This document shows positions 10,968 through 19,552 of a DNA stretch of 64,000 nucleotides, piece by piece. This stretch comes from Piscinibacter sp. HJYY11 (GTDB taxonomy: Bacteria; Pseudomonadota; Gammaproteobacteria; Burkholderiales; Burkholderiaceae_C). The notes under the pieces are model-generated. The model was not told the DNA's origin. It did not search any database and worked only from the letters and a program-made list of their open reading frames with translations. The translations under genes were made by a program, and so were the position numbers. The first letter of the stretch is position 1. Every line of letters begins with the position of its first letter. The stretch lies in NCBI RefSeq assembly GCF_016735515.1, contig NZ_JAERQZ010000001.1, forward strand, positions 372,001 through 436,000. Reading direction: 5' to 3'.

Positions 10968-13238
10968 ATGACCTCCCCACAGGCCGGCGTGGCCTTGCCC
11001 CTGCCTCCCTTGACACCACGCGAGAAAGCCGCGCTCGACGACGACGCGCCTCTCGCGAAGTGCACAAGCTGGCGCCAGGCGGCCGATGGCCGGCGCGAAG
11101 CCGAGTCGGTGCTGGCCTTGCAGGGCATGTATTGCGCGGCATGCGCCGGCGTGATCGAGGCGGCGCTCCGGCGCGTGCCCGGTGTGCAGAGCGCAGAGGT
11201 GAATGCTGCAAGCGAGCGCGCCTCGGTGCGCTGGGACCCTTCTCGCACACGCGCCTCGGCACTGGTCGATGCGGTGCAGGCCGCCGGCTACCGCGCGCTC
11301 CCCGCAGAGCACGAAGCGGCCCGCGGCGCGCGGCTGCGCGAGTCGCGACAGGCCTTGTGGCGCCTCTTCGTGGCGGGCTTCTGCATGATGCAGGTGATGA
11401 TGCTCACCACGCCCGGCTACCTGGCCGAGCCGGGTGAGATTGCGCCCGATCTCGCGGCACTGATGGGCTGGGCGGCCTGGGTGCTGACGCTGCCGGTGCT
11501 GCTCTTTTCGGCCGGCCCGTTCTTCAAGGGCGCGTGGAACGCGCTGCGCCAGCGGCGCATCGGGATGGACGTGCCCGTGGCCCTCGGCATCGCCGTCACC
11601 TTCATCGCCGGCACGGTGGTGACCTTCGAGCCCACCGGTGCCTTCGGTGCCGACCCGTACCTCGATTCGATGACCATGTTCGTGAGCTTCCTGCTGGCCG
11701 GGCGCTGGCTGGAACTGCGGGCGCGCCATCGCAGCACCGAGGCGCTTGACGCGCTGCTGCAGCGCCTGCCCGATGCGGTGGAGCGGCTGGCCGACGACGG
11801 CACGGCCGAGACCGTGCCGGTCGCACGCCTGCAGGTCGGTGACCGCGTGCGCGTGGCCGCCGGCCAGGCCTTCCCGGGTGACGCGCAGGTGCTCGAAGGC
11901 AGCACGCAGGTCGACGAAGCGATGCTCACCGGCGAATCGCGCCCCGTGGAGCGCGCGGTGGGCGACGAGGTGGTCGGCGGCAGCCTCAACCTTGCGGCGC
12001 CGGTCGTCGTGCGTGTGCAGCAGCTCGGCGAGGGCACGTGCTACCAGCAGATCGTCGAGCTGCTGCAGCATGCCTTGACCCAGCGCCCCGGCGTGCTGCG
12101 CCTGGCCGACCGCCTGGCCGGCCCGTTCCTGCTTGGCGTCTTGCTGCTCGCCGCGGGCGCTGCGGCGGCGTGGAGCGTGATCGACCCGACACGTGCGGTG
12201 TGGGTGGCCGTCGCGGTGCTCATCGTCACCTGCCCGTGTGCGCTGTCGCTGGCCGCCCCGGCCGCGCTGCTGGCCGCCACGGGCGGTCTCGCGCGGCGCG
12301 GCGTGCTGGTGCAGCGGCTCGATGCGATCGAGGCGTTGGCCAGCGTCGACACCGCCGTCTTCGACAAGACCGGCACGCTGACGCAAGACCGCCTCGTGCT
12401 CGCCGCCACGGTGCTCACGCCTCACGCAGACCGGGTGGCGTTGCTGTCGCGAGCGGCGTCGCTTGCGGCGCTGTCGCGCCACCCGCTGTCGGTGGCGTTG
12501 GTGCATGCCCTCCCGGCCGCCTCGCACGACTGGCGCGAGCTGCAGGAGGTCGCAGGGCGGGGCATCGAGGCGCACGACGCGCAGGGACGCCTCTGGCGGC
12601 TGGGCGCGCCCGACTGGGTTGGCATCGCAGTCGCGGGCACGGCCACGCGGCCACGCGTCGCCTTCGCTCCCCACCGGGCCTCACTCGATGAGCAGGTGCT
12701 GTTCGAGTTCGATGAAGCCCTGCGCACCGATGCGCAGGAAGCGCTGCAAGAGCTCGTGTCGCACGGTCTGCAGGTGCGTCTCTTGTCCGGAGACGCCGAA
12801 GGCAGCGTGCAGGCCGTGGCCCACCGTCTCGGCATCGCCCGAGCGCAAGGCCAAGCCACGCCTGAAGACAAGCTGCGCACCATCGAAGCGCTGCAAGGGC
12901 AGGGCCACCGCGTGCTGATGGTGGGCGATGGCCTCAACGATGGCCCGGTGCTCGCGCGCGCCGACGTGTCGTTCGCCCTCGCGCACGGCAGCGCCCTCGC
13001 GCAGCAGCGCTCCGATTTCATCGTGCTCGGCAGCCGCCTCGGCGAGATCCCCGCCGCGCTCGAGCGAGCCCGCCAGACCGTGCGCGTGATGCGCCAGAAC
13101 CTCGGCTGGTCGATCGCCTACAACGCCGCCTGCGTGCCGCTGGCACTCACCGGCCACCTGCCGCCCTGGGCCGCGGGCCTCGGCATGGCGGGGAGCTCGC
13201 TGTTCGTGGTGCTCAACGCACTGCGCCTCTCACGCTGA
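10968..13238 (+). CDS. ccoI: Copper-transporting P-type ATPase for cbb3 oxidase assembly
   Basis: 756 residues from ATG 10968; a GTG at 10941 is in frame but lies inside the predicted promoter. An N-terminal heavy-metal-associated domain carries GMYCAACAG (about residue 54). The membrane core has the transport motif TCPCALS (about residue 422), the phosphorylation motif DKTGTLT (about 465), HPLS and GDGLNDGPVL. This is the CcoI/FixI branch, which moves copper out of the cytoplasm for the binuclear centre of cbb3 oxidase. The call rests on its position directly before ccoS and ccoNOQP. A general copper exporter (CopA) is the alternative but fits the context less well. Probably FNR-activated. 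Confidence 0.9.
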   Translation: MTSPQAGVALPLPPLTPREKAALDDDAPLAKCTSWRQAADGRREAESVLALQGMYCAACAGVIEAALRRVPGVQSAEVNAASERASVRWDPSRTRASALVDAVQAAGYRALPAEHEAARGARLRESRQALWRLFVAGFCMMQVMMLTTPGYLAEPGEIAPDLAALMGWAAWVLTLPVLLFSAGPFFKGAWNALRQRRIGMDVPVALGIAVTFIAGTVVTFEPTGAFGADPYLDSMTMFVSFLLAGRWLELRARHRSTEALDALLQRLPDAVERLADDGTAETVPVARLQVGDRVRVAAGQAFPGDAQVLEGSTQVDEAMLTGESRPVERAVGDEVVGGSLNLAAPVVVRVQQLGEGTCYQQIVELLQHALTQRPGVLRLADRLAGPFLLGVLLLAAGAAAAWSVIDPTRAVWVAVAVLIVTCPCALSLAAPAALLAATGGLARRGVLVQRLDAIEALASVDTAVFDKTGTLTQDRLVLAATVLTPHADRVALLSRAASLAALSRHPLSVALVHALPAASHDWRELQEVAGRGIEAHDAQGRLWRLGAPDWVGIAVAGTATRPRVAFAPHRASLDEQVLFEFDEALRTDAQEALQELVSHGLQVRLLSGDAEGSVQAVAHRLGIARAQGQATPEDKLRTIEALQGQGHRVLMVGDGLNDGPVLARADVSFALAHGSALAQQRSDFIVLGSRLGEIPAALERARQTVRVMRQNLGWSIAYNAACVPLALTGHLPPWAAGLGMAGSSLFVVLNALRLSR

Positions 13239-13247
13239 CGACGAAAG

Positions 13248-13406
13248 ATGGAAAGCCTCTACCTCCTGCTCCCGCTCTCGGTGCTGCTCGTGCTCGCGCT
13301 CATCGGTGTCTTCGGCTGGGCGGTGCAGGCGGGCCAGTTCGACGACCTCGAGCGTGAAGGTCTGCGCGTGCTCGACGCCGACGGCGATCCACCTGCCGGC
13401 GCTTGA
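13248..13406 (+). CDS. ccoS: cbb3 oxidase maturation protein CcoS
   Basis: 52 residues ([20 protein letters not shown] start). One N-terminal membrane helix is followed by [16 protein letters not shown], the conserved family signature. CcoS is needed to insert cofactors into the cbb3 oxidase; its exact reaction is not settled. It starts nine bases after ccoI and is co-transcribed with it. Its stop codon (13404-13406) lies inside the FNR box that drives ccoN. Length is normal for the family. Confidence 0.92.
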   Translation: MESLYLLLPLSVLLVLALIGVFGWAVQAGQFDDLEREGLRVLDADGDPPAGA

Positions 13407-13416
13407 TCCTCGTCAA
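13403..13416 (+). promoter_or_regulatory. FNR/ANR box and promoter of ccoNOQP
   Basis: TTGATCCTCGTCAA is a perfect TTGAT-N4-GTCAA site. Its centre at 13409.5 predicts a start near 13451, and GACAAT at 13439-13444 is a good -10 element at exactly the expected place. This is the class II arrangement for FNR activation. The box overlaps the ccoS stop codon. Confidence 0.85.
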
Positions 13417-13477
13417 GGGCCTTCCGGAGGGTGCTTCCGACAATCGAAGCAACCCAAAAACCCAACGGACCCGACCC

Positions 13478-14926
13478 ATGAACACCAACTCTCCGGCCCT
13501 TGCAACGCCGGTCTACAGCGACGCGGTGGTGCGCAACTTCGCGCTCGCCGCCGTGCTGTGGGGCATCGTCGGCATGGCGGTCGGCGTGCTCATCGCCGCG
13601 CAGCTGACCTGGCCCGAACTCAACTTCGGCATCTCGTGGCTCAGCTACGGCCGACTGCGCCCGCTGCACACCAACGCGGTGATCTTCGCCTTCGGCGGCA
13701 GTGCGCTCTTTGCCAGCAGCTACTACGTGGTGCAGCGCACCTGCCAGGTGTCGCTCTTCCTGCCCAAGCTCGCGGCCTTCACCTTCTGGGGCTGGCAGCT
13801 CGTGATCGTGGCGGCCGCCATCTCGCTGCCGCTCGGCTACACGCAGGGCAAGGAGTACGCCGAGCTCGAGTGGCCGATCGACCTCCTGATCGCCGCCGTG
13901 TGGGTGGCCTACGCCATCGTCTTCTTCGGCACCATCGGCATCCGCAAGATCCGCCACATCTACGTCGCCAACTGGTTCTTCGGCGGCTTCATCCTCGCCG
14001 TGGCCCTGCTGCACATCGTCAACAGCGCGGCCATCCCGGCGGGCGCGATGAAGAGCTACTCGGCCTACGCCGGCGTGCAGGACGCGATGGTCCAGTGGTG
14101 GTACGGCCACAACGCGGTGGGCTTCTTCCTCACCGCCGGCTTCCTCGGGATGATGTATTACTTCATCCCCAAGCAGGCCGAGCGGCCGGTGTACTCGTAT
14201 CGCCTGTCGATCGTTCACTTCTGGGCGCTGATCTTCACCTACATGTGGGCGGGCCCGCACCACCTGCACTACACCGCGCTGCCCGACTGGGCGCAAAGCC
14301 TCGGCATGATCTTCTCGCTGGTGCTGCTCGCGCCCAGCTGGGGCGGCATGATCAACGGGATCATGACCCTGAGCGGTGCGTGGCACAAGCTGCGTGACGA
14401 CCCCATCCTCAAGTTCCTGATCGTGTCGCTGTCGTTCTACGGCATGAGCACCTTCGAGGGCCCGATGATGTCGATCAAGACCGTCAACGCCCTCAGCCAC
14501 TACACCGACTGGACGGTGGGCCACGTGCACAGCGGCGCGCTCGGCTGGGTCGGCCTCATCTCCATGGGCACGCTGTACTACCTGGTGCCGCGCATGTTCG
14601 GCCAGACCAGGATGTTCAGCGTCAAGGCGATCGAGCTGCACTTCTGGATCGCGACCGTGGGCATCGTGCTCTACATCGCCGCGATGTGGATCGCCGGCGT
14701 GATGCAGGGCCTGATGTGGCGCGCGGTCAACCCCGACGGCACGCTGGTCTACACCTTCGTCGAGAGCGTGAAGGCGAGCTTCCCTTTCTACGTGGTGCGC
14801 CTGCTGGGCGGCGTGCTCTACCTGAGCGGCATGTTGATCATGGGCTGGAACGTGTGGAAGACGGCCATGAACGGCCGCGCCGTGCCGGTCGCGGTGCCGC
14901 CCGTCGCCGCTGCGGCCCACGCGTGA
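13478..14926 (+). CDS. ccoN: cbb3-type cytochrome c oxidase subunit I
   Basis: 482 residues from ATG 13478 ([11 protein letters not shown]). Twelve hydrophobic segments hold the catalytic core with haem b, haem b3 and CuB. Visible ligand motifs include [20 protein letters not shown] and [13 protein letters not shown], and [10 protein letters not shown] late in the chain. CcoN reduces oxygen to water at the membrane with high oxygen affinity. First gene of the ccoNOQP operon, driven by the FNR box 60 bases upstream. The start codon has no strong ribosome site; the A-rich leader AACCCAAAAACCC precedes it. Confidence 0.96.
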   Translation: MNTNSPALATPVYSDAVVRNFALAAVLWGIVGMAVGVLIAAQLTWPELNFGISWLSYGRLRPLHTNAVIFAFGGSALFASSYYVVQRTCQVSLFLPKLAAFTFWGWQLVIVAAAISLPLGYTQGKEYAELEWPIDLLIAAVWVAYAIVFFGTIGIRKIRHIYVANWFFGGFILAVALLHIVNSAAIPAGAMKSYSAYAGVQDAMVQWWYGHNAVGFFLTAGFLGMMYYFIPKQAERPVYSYRLSIVHFWALIFTYMWAGPHHLHYTALPDWAQSLGMIFSLVLLAPSWGGMINGIMTLSGAWHKLRDDPILKFLIVSLSFYGMSTFEGPMMSIKTVNALSHYTDWTVGHVHSGALGWVGLISMGTLYYLVPRMFGQTRMFSVKAIELHFWIATVGIVLYIAAMWIAGVMQGLMWRAVNPDGTLVYTFVESVKASFPFYVVRLLGGVLYLSGMLIMGWNVWKTAMNGRAVPVAVPPVAAAAHA

Positions 14927-14946
14927 ACTGAAAAGGCAGACACACC

Positions 14947-15570
14947 ATGTCCTCAAAGACCGAATCCCGCTTCAGCCACCAGAAGATCGAGACCAGCAAC
15001 TTCCTGATGATCGTGCTCATCCTGCTCGTGGTGGCGGTGGGCGGCATCGTGGAGATCGTGCCGCTGTTCTTCCAGCGCTCGACCACGCAGCCGGTCGAAG
15101 GCCTCAAGCCCTACACCGCGCTGCAGCTCGCCGGGCGCGACGTCTACGTGCGCGAGGGTTGCTACAACTGCCACTCGCAGATGATCCGGCCCTTCCGCGC
15201 CGAGACGCTGCGCTATGGCAAGTACTCCACCGCGGGCGAGTTCGTCTACGACCACCCCTTCCAGTGGGGCAGCAAGCGCACCGGCCCCGACCTGCACCGC
15301 GTGGGCGGCAAGTACAGCGACGACTGGCATCGCCTGCACCTCATCAGCCCACGCGACCTGGTGCCCGAGTCGAACATGCCGGCCTACCCCTGGCTCGACA
15401 AGGCGCCGGTCGACGGCAAGGCATTGCCCAACCACCTGAAGGCCTTGCGCGTGGCCGGCGTGCCCTACACCGATGCCGACATCGCCGGCGCCACCGACGC
15501 GGTGAAGAACAAGACCGAGCTCGACGCACTCATCGCCTACCTGCAGGTGATGGGCACGGCCCTCAAGTAA
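14947..15570 (+). CDS. ccoO: cbb3-type cytochrome c oxidase subunit II
   Basis: 207 residues. One N-terminal membrane anchor (residues about 19-42) and a periplasmic mono-haem cytochrome c domain with CYNCH at residues 72-76. It passes electrons from CcoP to the CcoN core. The axial Met is probably in [10 protein letters not shown]. It follows ccoN by 20 bases with AAAAGG before the start. Length is typical. Confidence 0.96.
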   Translation: MSSKTESRFSHQKIETSNFLMIVLILLVVAVGGIVEIVPLFFQRSTTQPVEGLKPYTALQLAGRDVYVREGCYNCHSQMIRPFRAETLRYGKYSTAGEFVYDHPFQWGSKRTGPDLHRVGGKYSDDWHRLHLISPRDLVPESNMPAYPWLDKAPVDGKALPNHLKALRVAGVPYTDADIAGATDAVKNKTELDALIAYLQVMGTALK

Positions 15571-15585
15571 GACGGGAAGAACGAC

Positions 15586-15756
15586 ATGGACCTCAACGAC
15601 CTTCGATCCCTGGTGACCCTGGTCTCGCTCGCCACCTTCGCCGGCATCTGCACCTGGGCCTGGGCCCGGCGCAACCGCGACCGCTTCGACGAAGCGGCCC
15701 TCGTTCCCTTCATGGCCGACGCCGACGACGCCGCTATGGGAGCCCGCCATGAGTGA
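15586..15756 (+). CDS. ccoQ: cbb3-type oxidase small subunit CcoQ (FixQ)
   Basis: 56 residues (MDLNDLRSLVTLVSLATFAG start) with a single membrane helix, then WARRNRDRFDEAALVPF, the usual basic turn and acidic tail of CcoQ. CcoQ stabilises the interaction of CcoP with the CcoNO core. A GGGAAG ribosome site precedes ATG 15586. Its last codons overlap the start of ccoP by eight bases (15749-15756), so translation is coupled. Confidence 0.88.
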   Translation: MDLNDLRSLVTLVSLATFAGICTWAWARRNRDRFDEAALVPFMADADDAAMGARHE

Positions 15757-16660
15757 CTTCTTCAACAGCGGCTGGTCGACCTTCATCGCCATCGCCACGG
15801 TGGGGTCGCTCGTCGCCTGCCTGGCGCTGCTCGTCATCGCCTCGCGCCGCACGCCGATGGCCAAGGACAACACCACCGGCCACGTGTGGGACCAAGACCT
15901 GGTGGAGCTCAACAACCCGCTGCCGCGCTGGTGGATGGTGCTGTTCGTGTTGACCGTGGTGTGCGGCGGTGCTTATGTCTTCCTCTACCCCGGCCTCGGC
16001 AGCAGCGCCGGCACGCTGAACTGGACGAGCACCGGCCAGTACGAAGCCGAGCAGAAGAAGGCCAACGACGCCATGGCGGCGGTCTACGCGCGCTACGTCG
16101 CGCAGCCCGCCGAGGTGCTGGCCAAGGATGCCGGCGCCATGGGCATCGGCGAGCGCCTCTTCGTCAACAACTGCGCCGCCTGCCACGGGTCGGACGCACG
16201 CGGCAGCAAGGGCTTCCCCAACCTGACCGACAGCGACTGGCTCTACGGCGGCTCGCTCGAGGCCATCAAGGAGACGATCGCCAAGGGCCGCACCGGCAAC
16301 ATGCCCCCCATGGCCGCGGCCGTGGGCTCGTCGACCGACGTGGGCAACCTCGCGCACTACGTGCTCAGCCTGTCGGGCAGCCCGCACAACGCGATCCAGG
16401 CCAACGAAGGCCGGGCCAAGTTTGCCGCCTGTGCGGCCTGCCACGGCGTGGGCGGCAGGGGCAACCCGGCACTGGGCGCGCCCAACCTCGCCGACAAGGT
16501 GTGGCTGCACGGCTGGGGCGAGGACGCGATCGTGTCGATCGTCAACAAAGGCAAGGTCAACGTCATGCCGGCGCATGACTCGCGCCTGACGCCGGGCCAG
16601 ATCCACGTGCTCGGTGCCTACGTGTGGAGCCTTTCGCACGGCAGCGGCACGAGCCCTTGA
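15749..16660 (+). CDS. ccoP: cbb3-type cytochrome c oxidase subunit III (di-haem)
   Basis: 303 residues. Two N-terminal membrane segments (about 11-31 and 62-82) enclose the conserved HVWDQDLVELNNPLPRWW stretch. Two periplasmic cytochrome c domains follow, each with a CAACH haem site (near residues 141 and 228). CcoP takes electrons from soluble cytochrome c or the bc1 complex. It is translationally coupled to ccoQ by overlap. Confidence 0.96.
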   Translation: MSDFFNSGWSTFIAIATVGSLVACLALLVIASRRTPMAKDNTTGHVWDQDLVELNNPLPRWWMVLFVLTVVCGGAYVFLYPGLGSSAGTLNWTSTGQYEAEQKKANDAMAAVYARYVAQPAEVLAKDAGAMGIGERLFVNNCAACHGSDARGSKGFPNLTDSDWLYGGSLEAIKETIAKGRTGNMPPMAAAVGSSTDVGNLAHYVLSLSGSPHNAIQANEGRAKFAACAACHGVGGRGNPALGAPNLADKVWLHGWGEDAIVSIVNKGKVNVMPAHDSRLTPGQIHVLGAYVWSLSHGSGTSP

Positions 16661-16670
16661 TTCCTTCGCG

Positions 16671-18131
16671 ATGAGCAGTAACCCGTCACGTGTCATTCCC
16701 ATCGCCGCCGCCGAAGCCGCAAGCGGCATCGAAGGCGAGGGCGGCTGGCTCTTCGAGAAGCAGAAGAAGATCTACCCGCGCTCGGTGACGGGCACCTTCG
16801 CCAAGTGGCGCTGGGCGATGGTGTGGCTCACGCAGATCATGTTCTACGGCCTGCCCTGGCTGCAATGGAACGACCGCCAGGCGGTGCTCTTCGACCTGGC
16901 CGCGCGGCGCTTCTACATCTTCGGCCTGGTGCTGCATCCGCAGGACCTGGTCTATCTCGCGGCGCTGCTCATCATCAGCGCCTACCTGCTGTTCCTCTTC
17001 ACCGCGGTGGCGGGGCGATTGTGGTGTGGCTTCAGCTGCCCGCAGACGGTCTACACCGAAATCTTCCTCTGGGTGGAGCGCCGGTTCGAGGGCGACCGCA
17101 TCGCGCGCATGCGGCTCGATGCCGCGCCGTGGTCGTTCGAGAAGCTGTGGCGCAAGGGCGGCAAGCAGGCCGCGTGGATCGGGATCGGCCTGTGGACGGG
17201 CTTCACGCTCGTGGGCTACTTCACGCCGGTGAAGGTGCTGTGGGGCGAAGCGTTCACCATGTCCTTCGGCCCGTGGGAATGGTTCTGGGTGCTCTTCTAC
17301 GGCTTCGCCACCTACGGCAACGCCGGCTACCTGCGCGAGCAGGTCTGCACCTACATGTGCCCGTATGCGCGCTTCCAGAGCGCGATGTTCGACCGCGACA
17401 CGCTCATCGTCAGCTACGACCCGCAGCGTGGCGAACCGCGCGGCTCGCGCGGCCGCAAGGTCGACCCCAGAGCCAAGGGGCTGGGCGACTGCATCGACTG
17501 CGGCCTGTGCGTGCAGGTGTGCCCGACCGGCATCGACATCCGCAACGGCCTGCAGTACCAGTGCATCAGCTGTGCCTCGTGCGTCGACGTGTGCAACGAG
17601 GTGATGGACAAGATGAACTACGAACGCGGGCTGATCCGCTTCGCGACGCAGAACGGGTTGTCCAACCGCTGGTCTTCGGGGCAGACCCTGAAGCGTGTGC
17701 TGCGGCCGCGCGTGCTCGTCTACAGCGGCGTGCTGGCGCTCATCTGCATCGGCTTCGTGGTGAGCCTCGCGCTGCGCAGCCCGTTCCGTGTCGACGTGGT
17801 GCGTGACCGAGGGGCGCTCGCGCGGCTGGTGGATGACGGTGCTGTCGAGAACGTCTACCGGCTGCAGGTGATGAACGCCACCGAGGCCACGCAGCGCTAC
17901 CGCGTCTCGCTCGATGGGCTGGACGGTGCCGCGATCAGCTCGCGCGCCGACTTCGAGGTGGGTGCGGCCGAGGCGCGCTGGTGGCCGGTGAGCGTGCAGG
18001 TGCCGCACGGCGTGGCCAGGTCGCTGGGCGCCGGTGCGCACGCCATCCGCTTCCGCATCGAGCGGCTGGCGCATGGGGAAGACGGGGCGGCGGTGGTCGA
18101 CGAGAAGTCGACCTTCGTCGTGCCGCGATGA
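16671..18131 (+). CDS. ccoG: cbb3 oxidase accessory ferredoxin-like membrane protein
   Basis: 486 residues from ATG 16671. About five membrane segments, the conserved GRLWCGFSCPQTVYTE stretch, and two [4Fe-4S] motifs (CIDCGLCVQVCP and CISCASCVDVC). A C-terminal immunoglobulin-like domain lies outside the membrane. CcoG (RdxA/FixG) is a cupric reductase that supplies Cu(I) for cbb3 assembly in other proteobacteria. It starts 10 bases after ccoP. All cluster cysteines are intact. Confidence 0.94.
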   Translation: MSSNPSRVIPIAAAEAASGIEGEGGWLFEKQKKIYPRSVTGTFAKWRWAMVWLTQIMFYGLPWLQWNDRQAVLFDLAARRFYIFGLVLHPQDLVYLAALLIISAYLLFLFTAVAGRLWCGFSCPQTVYTEIFLWVERRFEGDRIARMRLDAAPWSFEKLWRKGGKQAAWIGIGLWTGFTLVGYFTPVKVLWGEAFTMSFGPWEWFWVLFYGFATYGNAGYLREQVCTYMCPYARFQSAMFDRDTLIVSYDPQRGEPRGSRGRKVDPRAKGLGDCIDCGLCVQVCPTGIDIRNGLQYQCISCASCVDVCNEVMDKMNYERGLIRFATQNGLSNRWSSGQTLKRVLRPRVLVYSGVLALICIGFVVSLALRSPFRVDVVRDRGALARLVDDGAVENVYRLQVMNATEATQRYRVSLDGLDGAAISSRADFEVGAAEARWWPVSVQVPHGVARSLGAGAHAIRFRIERLAHGEDGAAVVDEKSTFVVPR

Positions 18132-18164
18132 AGCGTGGATGAGTTGGAAACAGGAGACCTTGCG

Positions 18165-18398
18165 ATGAACGCCAATGTGAAGACCGTTCCGGCACCCACG
18201 CCCTGGTGGCGCGTGGGCATGGTGTGGCTGGTGCTGGCCGGGCCTGCGGCCGTGGTGCTGGCCGGCATCGTCACGCTGAAGATCGCGCTGACACACGTGG
18301 ACCCGGTGGTGCAGGTGCCGGCGGCGGTGGCCGACAGCTCGGGCTCCATGAGCCCGGCGCTGAAGGCTCGCAACCACGCGGCCACGCCGACGCCCTGA
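18165..18398 (+). CDS. Short FixH/CcoH-like membrane protein
   Basis: 77 residues from ATG 18165 with CAGGAGACC upstream. One membrane helix in PWWRVGMVWLVLAGPAAVVL, then VTLKIALTHVDPVV. The PWW..G..W start and the position after ccoG match FixH/CcoH proteins, but the usual periplasmic domain of about 100 residues is missing, replaced by a short Ser/Ala tail. It may be a minimal CcoH that only contacts the oxidase in the membrane. It could also be an unrelated small membrane protein. Confidence 0.6.
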   Translation: MNANVKTVPAPTPWWRVGMVWLVLAGPAAVVLAGIVTLKIALTHVDPVVQVPAAVADSSGSMSPALKARNHAATPTP

Positions 18399-18400
18399 CC

Positions 18401-18664
18401 ATGTTGTCGCCGGCCTTCCGCCAGCGGGCGCTGCAGATCCTGTGGCCGTCGTTCCTGATGGCCGGGGTGCTGGAGATGCTGCTGTTTGCGGTGATCGACC
18501 CGAGCGACCTGCGGTGGTTCGGCGGGGAGGTGGTCGGCTGGCCCAGGCAGGCAGTCTATACGGCCACCTTTTTCATCTGCTGGGGGGTGATGGCGGTGTC
18601 GGGGGCGGTGACGGTGCTCTTGATGAAGGCCGACAGCGAGGTGAACCGGCAAGACCCGTTCTAG
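18401..18664 (+). CDS. Small membrane protein of the cco cluster, function unknown
   Basis: 87 residues, starting two bases after the FixH-like stop. Two membrane helices (ILWPSFLMAGVLEMLLFAVI and ATFFICWGVMAVSGAVTVLL) separated by RWFGGEVVGWPRQ, ending in a charged tail SEVNRQDPF. I recognise it only as a type of gene often seen at this place in betaproteobacterial cco clusters. Co-transcribed with ccoG; a role in oxidase assembly is inferred from position only. Confidence 0.7.
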   Translation: MLSPAFRQRALQILWPSFLMAGVLEMLLFAVIDPSDLRWFGGEVVGWPRQAVYTATFFICWGVMAVSGAVTVLLMKADSEVNRQDPF

Positions 18665-18679
18665 CAGTGTGAACAGACC

Positions 18680-19450
18680 CTAGCAGCGAGCGCTGTTGAC
18701 GAGGCGACGCAGCCCTTCGGCATCCAGGATGCGAATGTCCCGCTGCTTCACCTCCAGCAGCCCGTCATCGTGAAACTTCGAGAAGGTTCGGCTCACCGTT
18801 TCGAGCTTGAGCCCGAGGTAGGAGCCGATCTCCTCGCGCGTCATGCGCAGCACGAGAGACGATGACGAGAACCCGCGAGCCTGCAGGCGCTGCGTGAGGT
18901 TCAGCAGGAACGCCGCCAGCCGCTCCTCGGCCCGCATCGACCCGAGCAGCAGCATCACGCCATGGTCGCGCACGATCTCGCGGCTCATGATCTTGTGGAA
19001 CTGCCGCTGCAGCTCACCGAACTCGCGTGACAGCGACTCGAGCTGCGAATACGGGATCACGCACAGCTGCGAATCCTCCAGCGCCACCGCGTTGCAGCTG
19101 TGCCGCTCGTGGCCGATGCCGTCGAGCCCCAGCAATTCGCCGGCCATCTGGAAGCCGGTCACCTGGTCTCGCCCGTCTTCGAGCGACACGCAGGTCTTGA
19201 AGAAGCCGGTGCGCACCGCATACAGGCACTGGAAGCTGTCGCCCACGCGGAAGAGCAGGTCGCCCCGCGCGACGCTGCGCCGCGTGGTGACGAGCGTGTC
19301 GAGCCGGTCCATGTCGGCCTGCGGCAGGCCCACGGGCAGGCACAGCTCGCGCAGGCTGCAGCTGGAGCAGGCCACCTTGAGCGCGGGCGCCGGTGCGGCA
19401 GCGCGGGTGCTGCGCTTGCTGGCGGCGAAGGACGGGACGGTGTCGGTCAT
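18680..19450 (-). CDS. fnr: FNR-type oxygen-sensing transcription regulator with [4Fe-4S] cysteines
   Basis: 256 residues from ATG 19450. The N-terminus has CSSCSLRELC (Cys 28, 31, 37) and a fourth Cys at 119 (HSCNAV), the ligand set of FNR. A cyclic-nucleotide-like fold follows, then the helix-turn-helix TREEIGSYLGLKLETVSRTFS with the E..SR recognition residues that read TTGAT half-sites. Without oxygen the cluster is intact, the protein dimerises and binds the boxes found in this window. Its own promoter has a box at 19503-19516 and CAGAAT (19475-19480) as -10, so it should autoregulate. Divergent from hemN. Confidence 0.93.
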   Translation of the reverse strand: MTDTVPSFAASKRSTRAAAPAPALKVACSSCSLRELCLPVGLPQADMDRLDTLVTTRRSVARGDLLFRVGDSFQCLYAVRTGFFKTCVSLEDGRDQVTGFQMAGELLGLDGIGHERHSCNAVALEDSQLCVIPYSQLESLSREFGELQRQFHKIMSREIVRDHGVMLLLGSMRAEERLAAFLLNLTQRLQARGFSSSSLVLRMTREEIGSYLGLKLETVSRTFSKFHDDGLLEVKQRDIRILDAEGLRRLVNSARC

Positions 19451-19502
19451 GTGATGCATCTCAAGCCTGCGAGGATTCTGTTGGTGCAGGCCGTCACGGC
19501 GC

Positions 19503-19516
19503 TTGACCGGCGTCAA
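19503..19516. promoter_or_regulatory. FNR/ANR box shared by fnr and hemN
   Basis: TTGACCGGCGTCAA is a perfect, symmetric TTGAC-N4-GTCAA site. Leftward, centre -41.5 geometry puts the fnr start near 19468 with CAGAAT as -10. Rightward it puts the hemN start near 19551, two bases before the ATG. One site could serve both genes. Confidence 0.85.
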
Positions 19517-19552
19517 TGCGCGCGCGGGTCGCCTTGGCACAGTGGGGGCACC

